Shown: piece after piece, positions 8,662 to 17,549 of the stretch | Layout: each line of letters starts with the position of its first letter | How positions within the stretch are numbered: the first letter of the stretch is position 1 | Assembly (NCBI RefSeq): GCF_019880365.1 | Contig: NZ_CP082271.1 | Coordinates: 2,480,001-2,544,000 of the forward strand | DNA from: Pseudomonas sp. DNDY-54 | Lineage (GTDB): Bacteria > Pseudomonadota > Gammaproteobacteria > Pseudomonadales > Pseudomonadaceae | Direction: 5' to 3' | DNA: 64,000 nucleotides | The notes under the pieces: generated by a model | Database searches by the model: none | What the model was told of the DNA's origin: nothing | What the model saw: the letters and a program-made list of their open reading frames with translations, nothing else | Made by a program: the position numbers and the translations under genes

Positions 8662-10569
8662 TTAAGCCGAAAGCTCAATCAACAACTTGTTCAGACGCTG
8701 TACGTAGGCTGCCGGATCTTTGAGGCTGTCCCCGGCCGCAAGCGCGGCTTGATCAAACAGGATGTGTGACAAATCAGCGAAGCGATCCTCGTCAGGTTCC
8801 GCGTCCAGCTTTTCGATCAGGGGATGCTGCGGATTGATTTCGAAGATCGGCTTGGCGTCTGGCACCTTCTGCCCGCTGGCCTCAAGGATCTGGCGCATCT
8901 GCAATCCAAGATCCTGCTCACCGATCGCAAGGATCGCTGGCGAATCGGTGAGGCGGTGCGAGACACGCACCTCAGCCACAGCATCACCCAACGCAGTCTT
9001 GAGACGCTCGACCAGCCCTTCTTTAGTCTTGGCAATTTCTTCCTGGGCTTTCTTATCCTCTTCAGAGTCCAGCTTGCCAAGGTCCAGATCACCGCGGGCA
9101 ACATCAACGAACTGCTTGCCATCGAACTCGGTGAGGTAGCTCATCAGCCACTCGTCGATGCGATCGGTCAGCAGCAGCACCTCGATGCCCTTCTTGCGGA
9201 AGACCTCGAGGTGCGGGCTGTTCTTGACCTGAGCGTAGCTCTCCCCCGTGAGGAAGTAGATCTTGTCCTGTCCTTCTTTGACCCGCCCGAGGTAATCGGC
9301 CAACGACACGCTTTGCTCACCCGAGGCATCCTGGGTAGAGGCGAAACGCAGGAGGCCGGCAATCTTCTCCTTGTTGGCGAAATCTTCAGCCGGACCTTCC
9401 TTGAGCACCTGGCCGAATTGCTTCCAGAAGTTCTTGTAGTCTTCCGGTTTGTCCTTGGCCAATTTTTCAAGCATGTCCAGGACGCGCTTGGTGAGCGCCG
9501 ACTTCATCGAATCGATGACCGGATCCTTCTGCAGGATCTCCCGCGAGACGTTCAGCGACAGGTCGTTAGAATCGACCACACCCTTAATGAACCGCAGGTA
9601 CAGCGGCAAAAACTCGTCCGCCTGATCCATGATGAACACGCGCTGCACGTACAGCTTCAGCCCCTTGGGCGCTTCCCGCTGATAAAGATCAAACGGTGCG
9701 CGGCCCGGAACATAGAGCAATGAGGTGTACTCGAGTTTTCCTTCTACTTTGTTGTGGCTCCAGGCCAGCGGGTTTTCAAAGTCGTGCCCGACGTGCTTAT
9801 AAAACTCCTGATACTCCTCGTCCTTGATCTCGGTACGGGCACGCGTCCAGAGCGCGCTGGCGCGGTTGACAGTTTCCCACTCGGGCTCGGCGGGCTTGTC
9901 GTTCTCCTCACCGTGGACCTCTTTCGGTAGCTCGATCGGCAGGGCGATATGGTCGGAGTACTTCTTGATGATGTTGCGTAGGCGCCAGCCATCGGCGAAC
10001 TCTTCCTCGCCCGATTTCAAATGCAGCACGATGCGAGTACCGCGCTCAGGCTTGTCAATCGTGGCGACCTCGAACTCGCCCTCGCCTTTTGATGACCAGT
10101 ACACGCCTTCGCCAGCAGGTGTGCCTGCGCGGCGGCTGAAGACCTCAACCTGATCGGCGACGATGAATGCGGAATAGAAGCCCACACCAAACTGCCCAAT
10201 CAGGTGCGAGTCCTTTTTCTGATCGCCCGTCAGGTGCTTCATGAAATCAGCCGTACCTGATTTGGCGATCGTGCCGAGATGGGTGATAACGTCATCACGG
10301 TTCATCCCAATGCCGTTGTCATCGAGGGTGACCGTTTTGGCGTCCTTATCGAAGCTCACGCGAATCTTCAGATCAGACCCGCCCTCGAGCAATTCGGGCT
10401 TTGCCAGCGCCTCGAAGCGCAGCTTGTCAGCGGCATCCGAAGCGTTTGAAATCAATTCTCGAAGGAAGATTTCCTTGTTCGAATAAAGAGAATGAATCAT
10501 CAGGTGAAGCAGTTGCTTCACTTCGGTCTGGAAGCCCAGGGTTTCTTTGTTTTGAGTCTCCACACTCAT
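8662..10569 (-). CDS. htpG: Molecular chaperone HtpG (bacterial Hsp90)
   Basis: A 635-residue protein starting MSVETQNKETLGFQTEV at ATG 10569. The N-terminal GHKL ATPase motifs are present: LRELISNASDA, LDDNGIGM and GQFGVGFYSAF; the middle and C-terminal dimerisation domains follow at normal length. HtpG is a cytosolic ATP-dependent chaperone of the heat-shock response. A further in-frame ATG 18 bases upstream (MGVCKT) is possible but would lengthen the family-typical N-terminus. A sigma-32-type promoter lies 61 to 86 bases upstream of the start and a strong terminator follows the gene, so it is a monocistronic heat-shock unit. Confidence 0.97.
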   Translation of the reverse strand: MSVETQNKETLGFQTEVKQLLHLMIHSLYSNKEIFLRELISNASDAADKLRFEALAKPELLEGGSDLKIRVSFDKDAKTVTLDDNGIGMNRDDVITHLGTIAKSGTADFMKHLTGDQKKDSHLIGQFGVGFYSAFIVADQVEVFSRRAGTPAGEGVYWSSKGEGEFEVATIDKPERGTRIVLHLKSGEEEFADGWRLRNIIKKYSDHIALPIELPKEVHGEENDKPAEPEWETVNRASALWTRARTEIKDEEYQEFYKHVGHDFENPLAWSHNKVEGKLEYTSLLYVPGRAPFDLYQREAPKGLKLYVQRVFIMDQADEFLPLYLRFIKGVVDSNDLSLNVSREILQKDPVIDSMKSALTKRVLDMLEKLAKDKPEDYKNFWKQFGQVLKEGPAEDFANKEKIAGLLRFASTQDASGEQSVSLADYLGRVKEGQDKIYFLTGESYAQVKNSPHLEVFRKKGIEVLLLTDRIDEWLMSYLTEFDGKQFVDVARGDLDLGKLDSEEDKKAQEEIAKTKEGLVERLKTALGDAVAEVRVSHRLTDSPAILAIGEQDLGLQMRQILEASGQKVPDAKPIFEINPQHPLIEKLDAEPDEDRFADLSHILFDQAALAAGDSLKDPAAYVQRLNKLLIELSA

Positions 10570-10629
10570 GGTCTTGCAAACTCCCACATCGTCAATGGCA
10601 CGGGCCGCGGCTGCGGCGATGACAAGCAG

Positions 10630-10655
10630 ATGGGGGCACGATGCAAGAATTCAAG
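10630..10655 (-). promoter_or_regulatory. Sigma-32 (RpoH) type promoter of htpG
   Basis: On the minus strand CTTGAA (10655-10650) is followed after 14 bases by CCCCAT (10635-10630), the heat-shock -35 and -10 hexamers at the accepted spacing. It lies just upstream of htpG, a classic RpoH-regulated gene. Confidence 0.8.
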
Positions 10656-10709
10656 TACCAGGCTCATCCGTCAGCACCCTGCGCCGACCTGCACCTGCCG
10701 TTAGGGACG

Positions 10710-11960
10710 CTATGGCTCGAGCAGTTCAAGGAGGACGATATCGGCGGGGGCTAGGTTGTAGACCGCTTCTCCCGGCCCCTTCAGCTGTCGTCGGATTGCA
10801 ACGTTGCCGTCTCGATCGATACCCGCGAAGCGCCCCTCTGCCATCCCGCCACGCTCTGTATGAGCACGCATCAACAGATGCTCGTAGCGCGTCGGATTGC
10901 GCAGCAGCAGCGCCAAAGAAAACCGTGGACGGCGATCGATGCGAGGCGGTGGCACAACCTCCGCGAGCGGCATCGCTTGGACGGCCTCGCCTTCAGGCGG
11001 CGTATCCGCTTCTGCAGCTAATGCTGGATAGGCATCGTCATTGACCTCCCACCCCCGGTTACCCTTGTGAAGGCCTAGTTCGTAACGAGCGGCAGTACCC
11101 TTTACGTCCGCGCGTACGGCGATCACCATCTCTGATGCAGGAAAACTGACCGGCTCCAACGATTCGACGGTCACTGCTCGCGTCTCGAAACGACGCTGCA
11201 AATAATCTTTCGCCAAATAAGCGAGCGTATCCGCAGAGTCGTAGTTCATGTCCACCCGACCCGCGATATAGCGCAGGTCATCGGTGAATACTTCGACATG
11301 GCCGCTGAGACTCGTGCGGTAGCTGGCCGGCAGGACCAGGTGGAAATCTCCCGCCAGCTTGTTTGGCGGCACCGGCTGTAGATTCAAGTGCAGTGTGTAA
11401 CCGCTCTGGACCCGGCGCGCTTCTGGCAGCTCCTGCTCGGGTCGCAACCAACTGATTTCTACCTCAGCCCCTGGGCTGGCGTCCTGGGGAAGCACATCAA
11501 CTTCAAGTGCGCCAGGCGAGGTCGCGCCGAGGCGAATGCGCACTTCCTGTCGGGCAAACAGACCGTCCCCCTCACGCAGTGTCAGAACGCCATTAATGAA
11601 CCTGCCAACGCGAGGTTTGAAGGCACGACCGTCAAGCTGACCATTGAGCTGCATCGTCAGCCGGTCGCTCTGCTCTTGTTCGTTCGGCTCAAGCCATTTC
11701 AAACTGGTGATCGCGGCCATCCGCTCCGGGTCATGGCTGGCGAGAAGTGTGAAGCCGACTACCAGCGGAATGACTCCCAGCGCTGACAGGCCGACGGCCT
11801 TACGCGCAACTCTCCAATGCATGAGCGCGTAAAGCGCAGTAACCGGCGGCAGCAGACTGCCTACGCCCCACAACAGCCCCGTACCGAAGGCCAACATAAT
11901 CAACCAGACGAGACCAAGTGCAATCAGCAGCAACCCACCCAGGATCAGCAACGCATCCAT
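10710..11960 (-). CDS. Membrane-anchored protein of unknown function
   Basis: A 416-residue protein. The first 75 residues hold two or three hydrophobic helices (LLILGGLLLIALGLVWLIML, GVGSLLPPVTALYALMHW and GLSALGVIPLVVGFTLLA). The rest is a soluble, charge-rich region with no catalytic motif I recognise; its HLNLQPV and DFHLVLPASYR segments read like beta strands. Pseudomonas homologues are sometimes labelled MFS transporter, but only the N-terminus is membrane-spanning, so that label is not supported here. It is transcribed leftward from just upstream of htpG and 41 bases after a thioesterase gene. Function unknown. Confidence 0.7.
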   Translation of the reverse strand: MDALLILGGLLLIALGLVWLIMLAFGTGLLWGVGSLLPPVTALYALMHWRVARKAVGLSALGVIPLVVGFTLLASHDPERMAAITSLKWLEPNEQEQSDRLTMQLNGQLDGRAFKPRVGRFINGVLTLREGDGLFARQEVRIRLGATSPGALEVDVLPQDASPGAEVEISWLRPEQELPEARRVQSGYTLHLNLQPVPPNKLAGDFHLVLPASYRTSLSGHVEVFTDDLRYIAGRVDMNYDSADTLAYLAKDYLQRRFETRAVTVESLEPVSFPASEMVIAVRADVKGTAARYELGLHKGNRGWEVNDDAYPALAAEADTPPEGEAVQAMPLAEVVPPPRIDRRPRFSLALLLRNPTRYEHLLMRAHTERGGMAEGRFAGIDRDGNVAIRRQLKGPGEAVYNLAPADIVLLELLEP

Positions 11961-12001
11961 TCATCACCTTTGAGACATCTTGATGGCAGCCGCGGGGTGT
12001 A

Positions 12002-12448
12002 TCAGGGCTCGTTGACCTTGAAGTGACAACGGGCGGTGGCGATGGGCTCGGCCTGATTCGTTTGCCAGGCCGTAATGGCGACGTTGGCTACGCGGCGCCC
12101 CTGGCGCCAGACCTGGCAAGCGGCAAAGGTGTCACGATAGTGACCCGCCCGAAGATAATCTATCGAGAAGTCGATGATTTTGGGCAAATGTGGCGCGCCC
12201 ATGAACATAAGCAAATGGAGCATCGCGGCGTGCTCCATGAAGCCGGCGATCACCCCACCATGAATAGCCGGCAATGTGGGGTTTCCAATGTTGTCCTCGC
12301 TTTTAGGCAACCGAAACACCATCTCGTCACCCAGCCGCAGACATTCGATGCCGATGAGCCTCGCATAGGGCACCATCTGCAGGAGTGCATCGTAATTGTT
12401 ACTGGCGTGAGCCTCACTGACCAACGCATCAAGATCCAGCCGGCTCAT
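12002..12448 (-). CDS. PaaI-like hot-dog thioesterase, copy 2
   Basis: A 148-residue single hot-dog protein with the PaaI-type core PAIHGGVIAGFMEHAAMLHLL, where the HGG turn and following acidic residue carry the active site, and a C-terminal strand VANVAITAWQ. Members hydrolyse acyl- or aryl-CoA thioesters in the cytoplasm; the substrate here is unknown. Its start overlaps the stop of the next hot-dog gene by 4 bases (ATGA), so the two are coupled. The pair is similar in layout but quite different in sequence, suggesting old duplication or two halves of a heteromeric thioesterase. Confidence 0.85.
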   Translation of the reverse strand: MSRLDLDALVSEAHASNNYDALLQMVPYARLIGIECLRLGDEMVFRLPKSEDNIGNPTLPAIHGGVIAGFMEHAAMLHLLMFMGAPHLPKIIDFSIDYLRAGHYRDTFAACQVWRQGRRVANVAITAWQTNQAEPIATARCHFKVNEP

Positions 12449-12906
12449 TGGCGCACCTCAGGTGCATTCTCGACTGTGCTTTTGCCGCCCATGCGCATGA
12501 ACGCACCTACCACGTGCGCGATCGGCTCATTGATGTCGCGCTGATAGGCAACACCGCGGGTGAAGATCACCGTAGGCGTGACTCGGTAGCATTCAGCGAA
12601 GCCGAATACGTCATGATTCGGCTCCGCGGGGTGCATGTAATCGATCCGCAAATCCAGGGTGGGGCAGATTTCGAGCTCGGGTAATGCGCATGCAGTCGAG
12701 ATACCGCAGGTCGTGTCCATCAGCGTAGTGATCGCCCCACCGTGGACAAGCCCGGTTTCCGGATTGCTGACAATTTTCTCACTGTAGGGAAGGCGCAGCG
12801 TGAGCCCAATGGCGTCAGCGTGCTCGACGTTCATGCCGAGAACCTGGCAGTGCCTCAACATGGAAAGAAAGCGTTGAGTACGCTCCAGTATCAATTTATC
12901 GCTCAT
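12445..12906 (-). CDS. PaaI-like hot-dog thioesterase, copy 1
   Basis: A 153-residue hot-dog protein with GLVHGGAITTLMDTTCGI (HGG plus the catalytic Asp in LMDTTCG) and PTLDLRIDYMHPA, the standard PaaI/thioesterase pattern. I chose ATG 12906 (MSDKLILERT); the frame is open 7 codons further up but without a better site. It is the upstream partner of the overlapping hot-dog gene. The conserved Asp is clearer here than in copy 2, where the same place reads MEHAAM, so the two subunits may differ in activity. Confidence 0.85.
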   Translation of the reverse strand: MSDKLILERTQRFLSMLRHCQVLGMNVEHADAIGLTLRLPYSEKIVSNPETGLVHGGAITTLMDTTCGISTACALPELEICPTLDLRIDYMHPAEPNHDVFGFAECYRVTPTVIFTRGVAYQRDINEPIAHVVGAFMRMGGKSTVENAPEVRQ

Positions 12907-12960
12907 GCGAACTCTCAATCGAATCAAGCCGAGCAGTTTAACCTGCTCGATGGTCGCGCC

Positions 12961-13686
12961 CTATTCCTTAGCGCTGTCGATCGGCAAGGTTGGCGTAAAC
13001 ACAATTACCTCAAGTACGTCCGAGTGAAATTCTCGCCGGTACAAGATCAGCACGACTCCAGCAGTAACGAGCATGAAAAACCAGGGATGAACGAACCAGG
13101 CCAGAATCGCCATACCGAAGTAATACGCACGAAGACCAAAATTGAACTGGTTGGCGGCCATTGAAATGACGCGTGCAGCGCGTTCCGCAAAGGACTTGCG
13201 CTCCAGATCGCTGACGTTCCGTTCACCGGCCATAGGGGCAGACGCCACTAACACCGCGGAGAAGTTGTATTGCCGCATGCACCAGCTGAACGTGAAGAAG
13301 GCATAGACGAAAACAACCGCCAATGCGAGCAGCTTGATCTCGGAGAGCCCACGGCTTACCGGCTGAGCGAATGGCAGATCAGCTAACAGTGAGACCGCTC
13401 TATCGGAGGCGCCCAATGCGGTAAGAATACCGGCGAGGATAATCAGCGTGCTGGAAGCGAAGAAGCTGGCATTGCGCTCCAGGTTGCCGATTACATTCGC
13501 ATCGGCGATCCGGTTGTCTCGCAACAGGAGCCGCCGCATCCAGTCCTCTCGATACAAATGCAAGACGCTAGCCAGGCAAGCCGTATCCCGTCCGCGCCAG
13601 CTCGCGTATCGCGTGTACCCCGCCCAGCAAAGAATGAACCAGACGACAGCGATCAGATGCGGCAGAAGATGACCCGGAATCGACAT
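12961..13686 (-). CDS. DUF599 family membrane protein
   Basis: A 241-residue protein with four strongly hydrophobic segments (near residues 10-25, 75-93, 115-135 and 190-218) and the DUF599 signature area NVIGNLERNASFFASSTLIILAG with SWCMRQYNF. The family is widespread in proteobacteria and of unknown function. Start ATG 13686. It lies 54 bases upstream of the thioesterase pair, on the same strand, and could share its transcript. I see no cofactor or catalytic motif. Confidence 0.8.
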   Translation of the reverse strand: MSIPGHLLPHLIAVVWFILCWAGYTRYASWRGRDTACLASVLHLYREDWMRRLLLRDNRIADANVIGNLERNASFFASSTLIILAGILTALGASDRAVSLLADLPFAQPVSRGLSEIKLLALAVVFVYAFFTFSWCMRQYNFSAVLVASAPMAGERNVSDLERKSFAERAARVISMAANQFNFGLRAYYFGMAILAWFVHPWFFMLVTAGVVLILYRREFHSDVLEVIVFTPTLPIDSAKE

Positions 13687-13759
13687 AGTAGCCCCCTGGA
13701 ACCCGCGCCTGATTATAGTCCGTGAATGGTTACGTCTCAGCGTTCAGAGCGCGCCGCTG

Positions 13760-15070
13760 TCAGCCTCTGTTCGATGCGTTGGCCAGCAGCCGGTCGATGA
13801 CAAACGCGATCAACAGAGTCACCAGGACCGGCACCAACCAGCCCATGCTTTGCGCAGCCAACGGTAACGCGGTGAATAACTCCGGCACCAAAGTCGTGAA
13901 ACCGGCAGCCGAGAGACCATCCACAACCCCGAATACAAGCGTCACCGCCATTACCGGAACAAAAACGCGGCTCGGCGAGACCCAGCAACGATCAAGCAGA
14001 CTCAGCGCAACCAGCATGATCGCCAAAGGATAGAGCCCGACGAGAACCGGCACGGACACACTGATCAGCTGGGTCAATCCCTGATTCGCGACGGCAAGGC
14101 TGAACAGGGTGAAGACAATCACCACCGCTCGATAGCTAACGGGAAGCAAACTGCTGAAGAACTCCCCACAGGCAGTCGTCAGGCCAACCGCCGTGGTTAG
14201 ACACGCCAACGTGATAACCACGGCGAGTAACAGGCTGCCCGTGGTGCCGAAGGTATGCTGAACATAAGTCGTCAGGATCTGTACGCCATTCTGGGCGTCA
14301 CCGGCGATGCCTTGACTGGTGGCGCCAAGATAGAACAGGGCCAGATAGACGAGTGAAAGCCCTATGGCCGCGATGGCACCCGCAATCATTGAGTAACGTG
14401 TAACAAGCGTAGGCTCCGACACCCCTCGATCACGAATGGCGGTAGCGATCACGATGCCGAACACCAACGCACCGAGCGTATCCATCGTCAGGTAGCCTTC
14501 AAGAAAGCCCTTCAACAGAGGAGTGCTGCGGTAGCTTTCAGCGGTCGCGCCAATCTCTCCCGCGGGTGCGAAAAGAGCCGCCCCACCCAGTACCAGCAAG
14601 GCGGCCAGCAATACCGGCGTAATGAACTTGCCCACTCGATTGACCAGCTGTCCGGGGTTTAGGACGAGAAACAAGGTCGCAGCGAAGAACACCACGGTAT
14701 ACACAACGAGCGAGGTTGCCGACTGCCCGCTAAATGGCGCCACACCCATTTCAAAGGAAACAACGGCGGTGCGCGGCGTCGCAAATAACGGGCCGATGGC
14801 AAGATACACCGCCACAGCCAACAGCGTGCCGGCTACGCGACCCAGTGGCGCGGTCAGCCTGTCCATCCCACCCCCGACGCGCGCCAGGGCCACCACCGTC
14901 AGCAGCGGCAAGCCGACGCCGGTCAACAGAAAGCCCGCTGCAGCGGGCCAAATGGATTGCCCAGCAGCCATTCCGGCGCTCGGCGGGAAAATGATGTTGC
15001 CTGCGCCTAGAAAAAGCGCAAATGTCATGAATCCAAGGGCCAGCAGATCCAGGCCTTTCAGTCGAGTCAT
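13760..15070 (-). CDS. brnQ: Branched-chain amino acid:cation symporter BrnQ
   Basis: A 437-residue protein with about 12 hydrophobic segments and the LIVCS family N-terminus LLALGFMTFALFLGAGNIIFPP. BrnQ carriers import leucine, isoleucine and valine with a cation across the inner membrane. I chose ATG 15070 (MTRLKGLD); the open frame extends 13 codons upstream (MRYVPEPSCSGDT) but that segment is not family-like. It is a single leftward gene between the sucCD terminator and the DUF599 gene. Confidence 0.92.
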   Translation of the reverse strand: MTRLKGLDLLALGFMTFALFLGAGNIIFPPSAGMAAGQSIWPAAAGFLLTGVGLPLLTVVALARVGGGMDRLTAPLGRVAGTLLAVAVYLAIGPLFATPRTAVVSFEMGVAPFSGQSATSLVVYTVVFFAATLFLVLNPGQLVNRVGKFITPVLLAALLVLGGAALFAPAGEIGATAESYRSTPLLKGFLEGYLTMDTLGALVFGIVIATAIRDRGVSEPTLVTRYSMIAGAIAAIGLSLVYLALFYLGATSQGIAGDAQNGVQILTTYVQHTFGTTGSLLLAVVITLACLTTAVGLTTACGEFFSSLLPVSYRAVVIVFTLFSLAVANQGLTQLISVSVPVLVGLYPLAIMLVALSLLDRCWVSPSRVFVPVMAVTLVFGVVDGLSAAGFTTLVPELFTALPLAAQSMGWLVPVLVTLLIAFVIDRLLANASNRG

Positions 15071-15260
15071 CGTGTCACCACTGCAAGAGGGTTCAGGCAC
15101 GTAACGCACCCGGGCGTGTGTCCCAGACGCGATCCGTGCGGACCGGCTGAGAAAAAAGGACGAACCTTAAAGGAAATCCCGCTCTAGGGCGAGGCTTGGC
15201 GGGCAGCCTGTACAGAGAAATGACGTCGTCTTAGCCCGCGTGGTGAAAGACCCAGACGTC

Positions 15261-15300
15261 AGAAACAAAAATGCCAGTCAGACAAGCTGACTGGCATTCT
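15261..15300 (-). terminator. Rho-independent terminator of sucCD
   Basis: A perfect 12-bp stem (AATGCCAGTCAG with CTGACTGGCATT) and 5-base loop just after the sucD stop, followed on the minus strand by TTTTGTTTC. It closes the TCA gene block. Confidence 0.85.
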
Positions 15301-15317
15301 TTACAGCAAGCGACACA

Positions 15318-16205
15318 TTAGCCTTGCTTGACTTCCCAACCGGTCAACTCTGCAAGCGCTTTGCCGATATCTGCAAGCGAACGCACAGTCTTGACGCCGG
15401 CATCCTGTAGCGCAGCGAATTTCTCGTCCGCGGTACCCTTGCCGCCGGAAATGATCGCACCGGCGTGGCCCATGCGCTTGCCAGCAGGCGCCGTCACGCC
15501 GGCAATATAGGAGACAACTGGCTTGGTCACGTTCGCCTTGATGTACGCCGCGGCTTCTTCCTCAGCCGAACCACCGATCTCACCGATCATCACGATCGCT
15601 TCGGTCTGCGGGTCTTCCTGGAAGAGTTTGAGGATATCAATGAAGGTCGATCCCGGGATCGGATCGCCACCAATACCGACGCAGGTGGACTGACCGAATC
15701 CGGCATCAGTGGTCTGCTTGACCGCTTCATAGGTCAGCGTACCGGAACGCGACACGATACCCACCTTGCCAGGCAAGTGGATATGGCCAGGCTGAATGCC
15801 GATCTTGCACTCGCCGGGGGTGATCACGCCTGGGCAGTTCGGGCCAATCAGGCGCACACCCAACTCGTCGCACTTGATCTTCACTTCAAGCATGTCGAGG
15901 GTCGGAATGCCTTCAGTGATACAGACGATCAGCTTGATGCCACTGAATGCGGCCTCAAGGATGGAGTCCTTGCAAAACGGTGCAGGCACATAGATAACGG
16001 ATGCGTCCGCACCGGTCGCTTCCACCGCTTCTTTTACGGTGTTGAAAACGGGCAGACCGAGGTGCACGGTGCCGCCCTTACCCGGCGTAACACCACCGAC
16101 CATCTGGGTGCCGTATTCGATAGCCTGCTCGGAGTGGAAGGTTCCCTGAGAGCCTGTGAAGCCCTGGCAGATGACCTTAGTGTCTTTATTGATCAGAACG
16201 CTCAT
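15318..16205 (-). CDS. sucD: Succinyl-CoA synthetase alpha subunit
   Basis: A 295-residue protein with the CoA-binding N-terminal domain (VICQGFTGSQGTFHSEQAI), the GIGGDPIPGSTF segment and the phospho-histidine loop GHAGAIISGGKGT. With SucC it converts succinyl-CoA to succinate with substrate-level phosphorylation in the TCA cycle. Its ATG shares one base with the sucC stop (TAATG), so the two subunits are translationally coupled. Last gene of the block; a strong terminator follows. Confidence 0.97.
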   Translation of the reverse strand: MSVLINKDTKVICQGFTGSQGTFHSEQAIEYGTQMVGGVTPGKGGTVHLGLPVFNTVKEAVEATGADASVIYVPAPFCKDSILEAAFSGIKLIVCITEGIPTLDMLEVKIKCDELGVRLIGPNCPGVITPGECKIGIQPGHIHLPGKVGIVSRSGTLTYEAVKQTTDAGFGQSTCVGIGGDPIPGSTFIDILKLFQEDPQTEAIVMIGEIGGSAEEEAAAYIKANVTKPVVSYIAGVTAPAGKRMGHAGAIISGGKGTADEKFAALQDAGVKTVRSLADIGKALAELTGWEVKQG

Positions 16206-17371
16206 TATTTGCCCTCCGCGGCTTTGACGACTTGAATGGCCGCATCGGTCAGGCTGGTCGCACCGATGATGTTCAGACCACTTTCACCCAGCATTTTCGC
16301 GCCAAGCTCAGCATTGTTGCCTTCCAGACGAACAACAACCGGCACCTTTACGCCGACTTCCTTGACCGCACCGATGATGCCTTCGGCAATCATGTCGCAA
16401 CGGACGATGCCACCGAAGATGTTGACCAGTACAGCGGCGACATTTTCATCGGATAGGATGATCTTGAACGCTTCGGTGACGCGCTCTTCGGTTGCACCGC
16501 CGCCGACATCAAGGAAGTTGGCTGGCTTGCCACCGTGCAGATTGACGATGTCCATGGTGCCCATCGCCAGGCCCGCACCGTTAACCATGCAACCGATGTT
16601 GCCATCCAGCGCCACATAGTTCAGTTCCCACTTCGCCGCGTGGGCTTCGCGCGGGTCGTCCTGAGAAGGATCCTGCATGCCGCGCAGCTTGGGCTGACGG
16701 TAGATAGCGTTGCTGTCGATGTTCAGCTTGGCATCCAGGCAATGCAGGTTGCCGTCTTTCTTGATGACCAGCGGGTTGACTTCCAGTAGCGCCAGATCGT
16801 AATCGACGAAGAGCTTGCCCAGCCCAACGAAGATATGCACGAACTGCTTAACCTGATCACCTTTCAAGCCAAGTTTGAAAGCCAGCTCGCGGCCTTGGAA
16901 CGGTTGAGCACCCACCAGCGGATCGATCGTCGCCTTGAGAATTTTCTCAGGCGTGTCGTGAGCCACCTTCTCGATGTCCACGCCGCCCTCGGTGGATGCC
17001 ATGAACACAACCCGGCGAGTAGCGCGATCGACCACCGCACCCAGGTACAGCTCCTTCTCGATATCGGTGCAGGCTTCTACGAGGATCCGGCTTACCGGCT
17101 GACCGTTGGCGTCGGTCTGGTAGGTCACCAGACGCTTATCCAGCCACTGCTCAGCGAAAGCGCGAGCCTCATCCTTGCTACGAACCAGTTTGACGCCACC
17201 CGCTTTGCCGCGACCGCCAGCATGAACCTGAGCTTTAACCACCCACTCAGTCCCGCCAATTCGATCACAGGCCTCTGCCGCTTCCTTTGGACTGTCGACT
17301 GCGTAGCCTTTGGAAACTGGCAACCCGTACTCGGCAAACAGTTGCTTACCCTGATATTCGTGAAGATTCAT
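16205..17371 (-). CDS. sucC: Succinyl-CoA synthetase beta subunit
   Basis: A 388-residue ATP-grasp protein starting MNLHEYQGKQLFAEYGLPV, with the glycine/lysine nucleotide loop QVHAGGRGKAGGV and the CoA-ligase domain containing NIFGGIVRCD. It forms the succinyl-CoA synthetase heterotetramer with SucD. It lies downstream of lpd across a gap of about 180 bases that contains two small hairpins, so it may be read both from the upstream sdh-suc transcript and from a local promoter. Standard length, no anomaly. Confidence 0.97.
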   Translation of the reverse strand: MNLHEYQGKQLFAEYGLPVSKGYAVDSPKEAAEACDRIGGTEWVVKAQVHAGGRGKAGGVKLVRSKDEARAFAEQWLDKRLVTYQTDANGQPVSRILVEACTDIEKELYLGAVVDRATRRVVFMASTEGGVDIEKVAHDTPEKILKATIDPLVGAQPFQGRELAFKLGLKGDQVKQFVHIFVGLGKLFVDYDLALLEVNPLVIKKDGNLHCLDAKLNIDSNAIYRQPKLRGMQDPSQDDPREAHAAKWELNYVALDGNIGCMVNGAGLAMGTMDIVNLHGGKPANFLDVGGGATEERVTEAFKIILSDENVAAVLVNIFGGIVRCDMIAEGIIGAVKEVGVKVPVVVRLEGNNAELGAKMLGESGLNIIGATSLTDAAIQVVKAAEGK

Positions 17372-17470
17372 CTTAGCTACCGTTCGGTTTGATGTGCATC
17401 AGACGTTGCATGTATGCCGCGTCGCCTCAAGTCGCTGAAAACTATCGAAAACACCTTTCAGAGACCTGTC

Positions 17471-17537
17471 ATACCTTGCGTATGAAGGTATAACGGCTTG
17501 CGACGTCCTCTGAAAGAACAACGCAAGCCGTCTTTTT
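17471..17537. repeat. Two adjacent inverted repeats between lpd and sucC
   Basis: ATACCTT-7-AAGGTAT at 17471-17491 and ACGGCTTGCG-19-CGCAAGCCGT at 17493-17531, the latter followed by CTTTTT on the plus strand. The T run is on the wrong strand to terminate lpd. These could be RNA processing or attenuation hairpins inside the suc transcript. Confidence 0.45.
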
Positions 17538-17549
17538 ACCGCAGCGTTG

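Noticed and set aside
8824..9723. 299-codon rightward open frame
   Set aside because: Antisense to htpG with a composition expected from the complement of a coding strand.
10710..11960. MFS transporter
   Set aside because: Only the first 75 residues are hydrophobic; a twelve-helix transporter is not possible.
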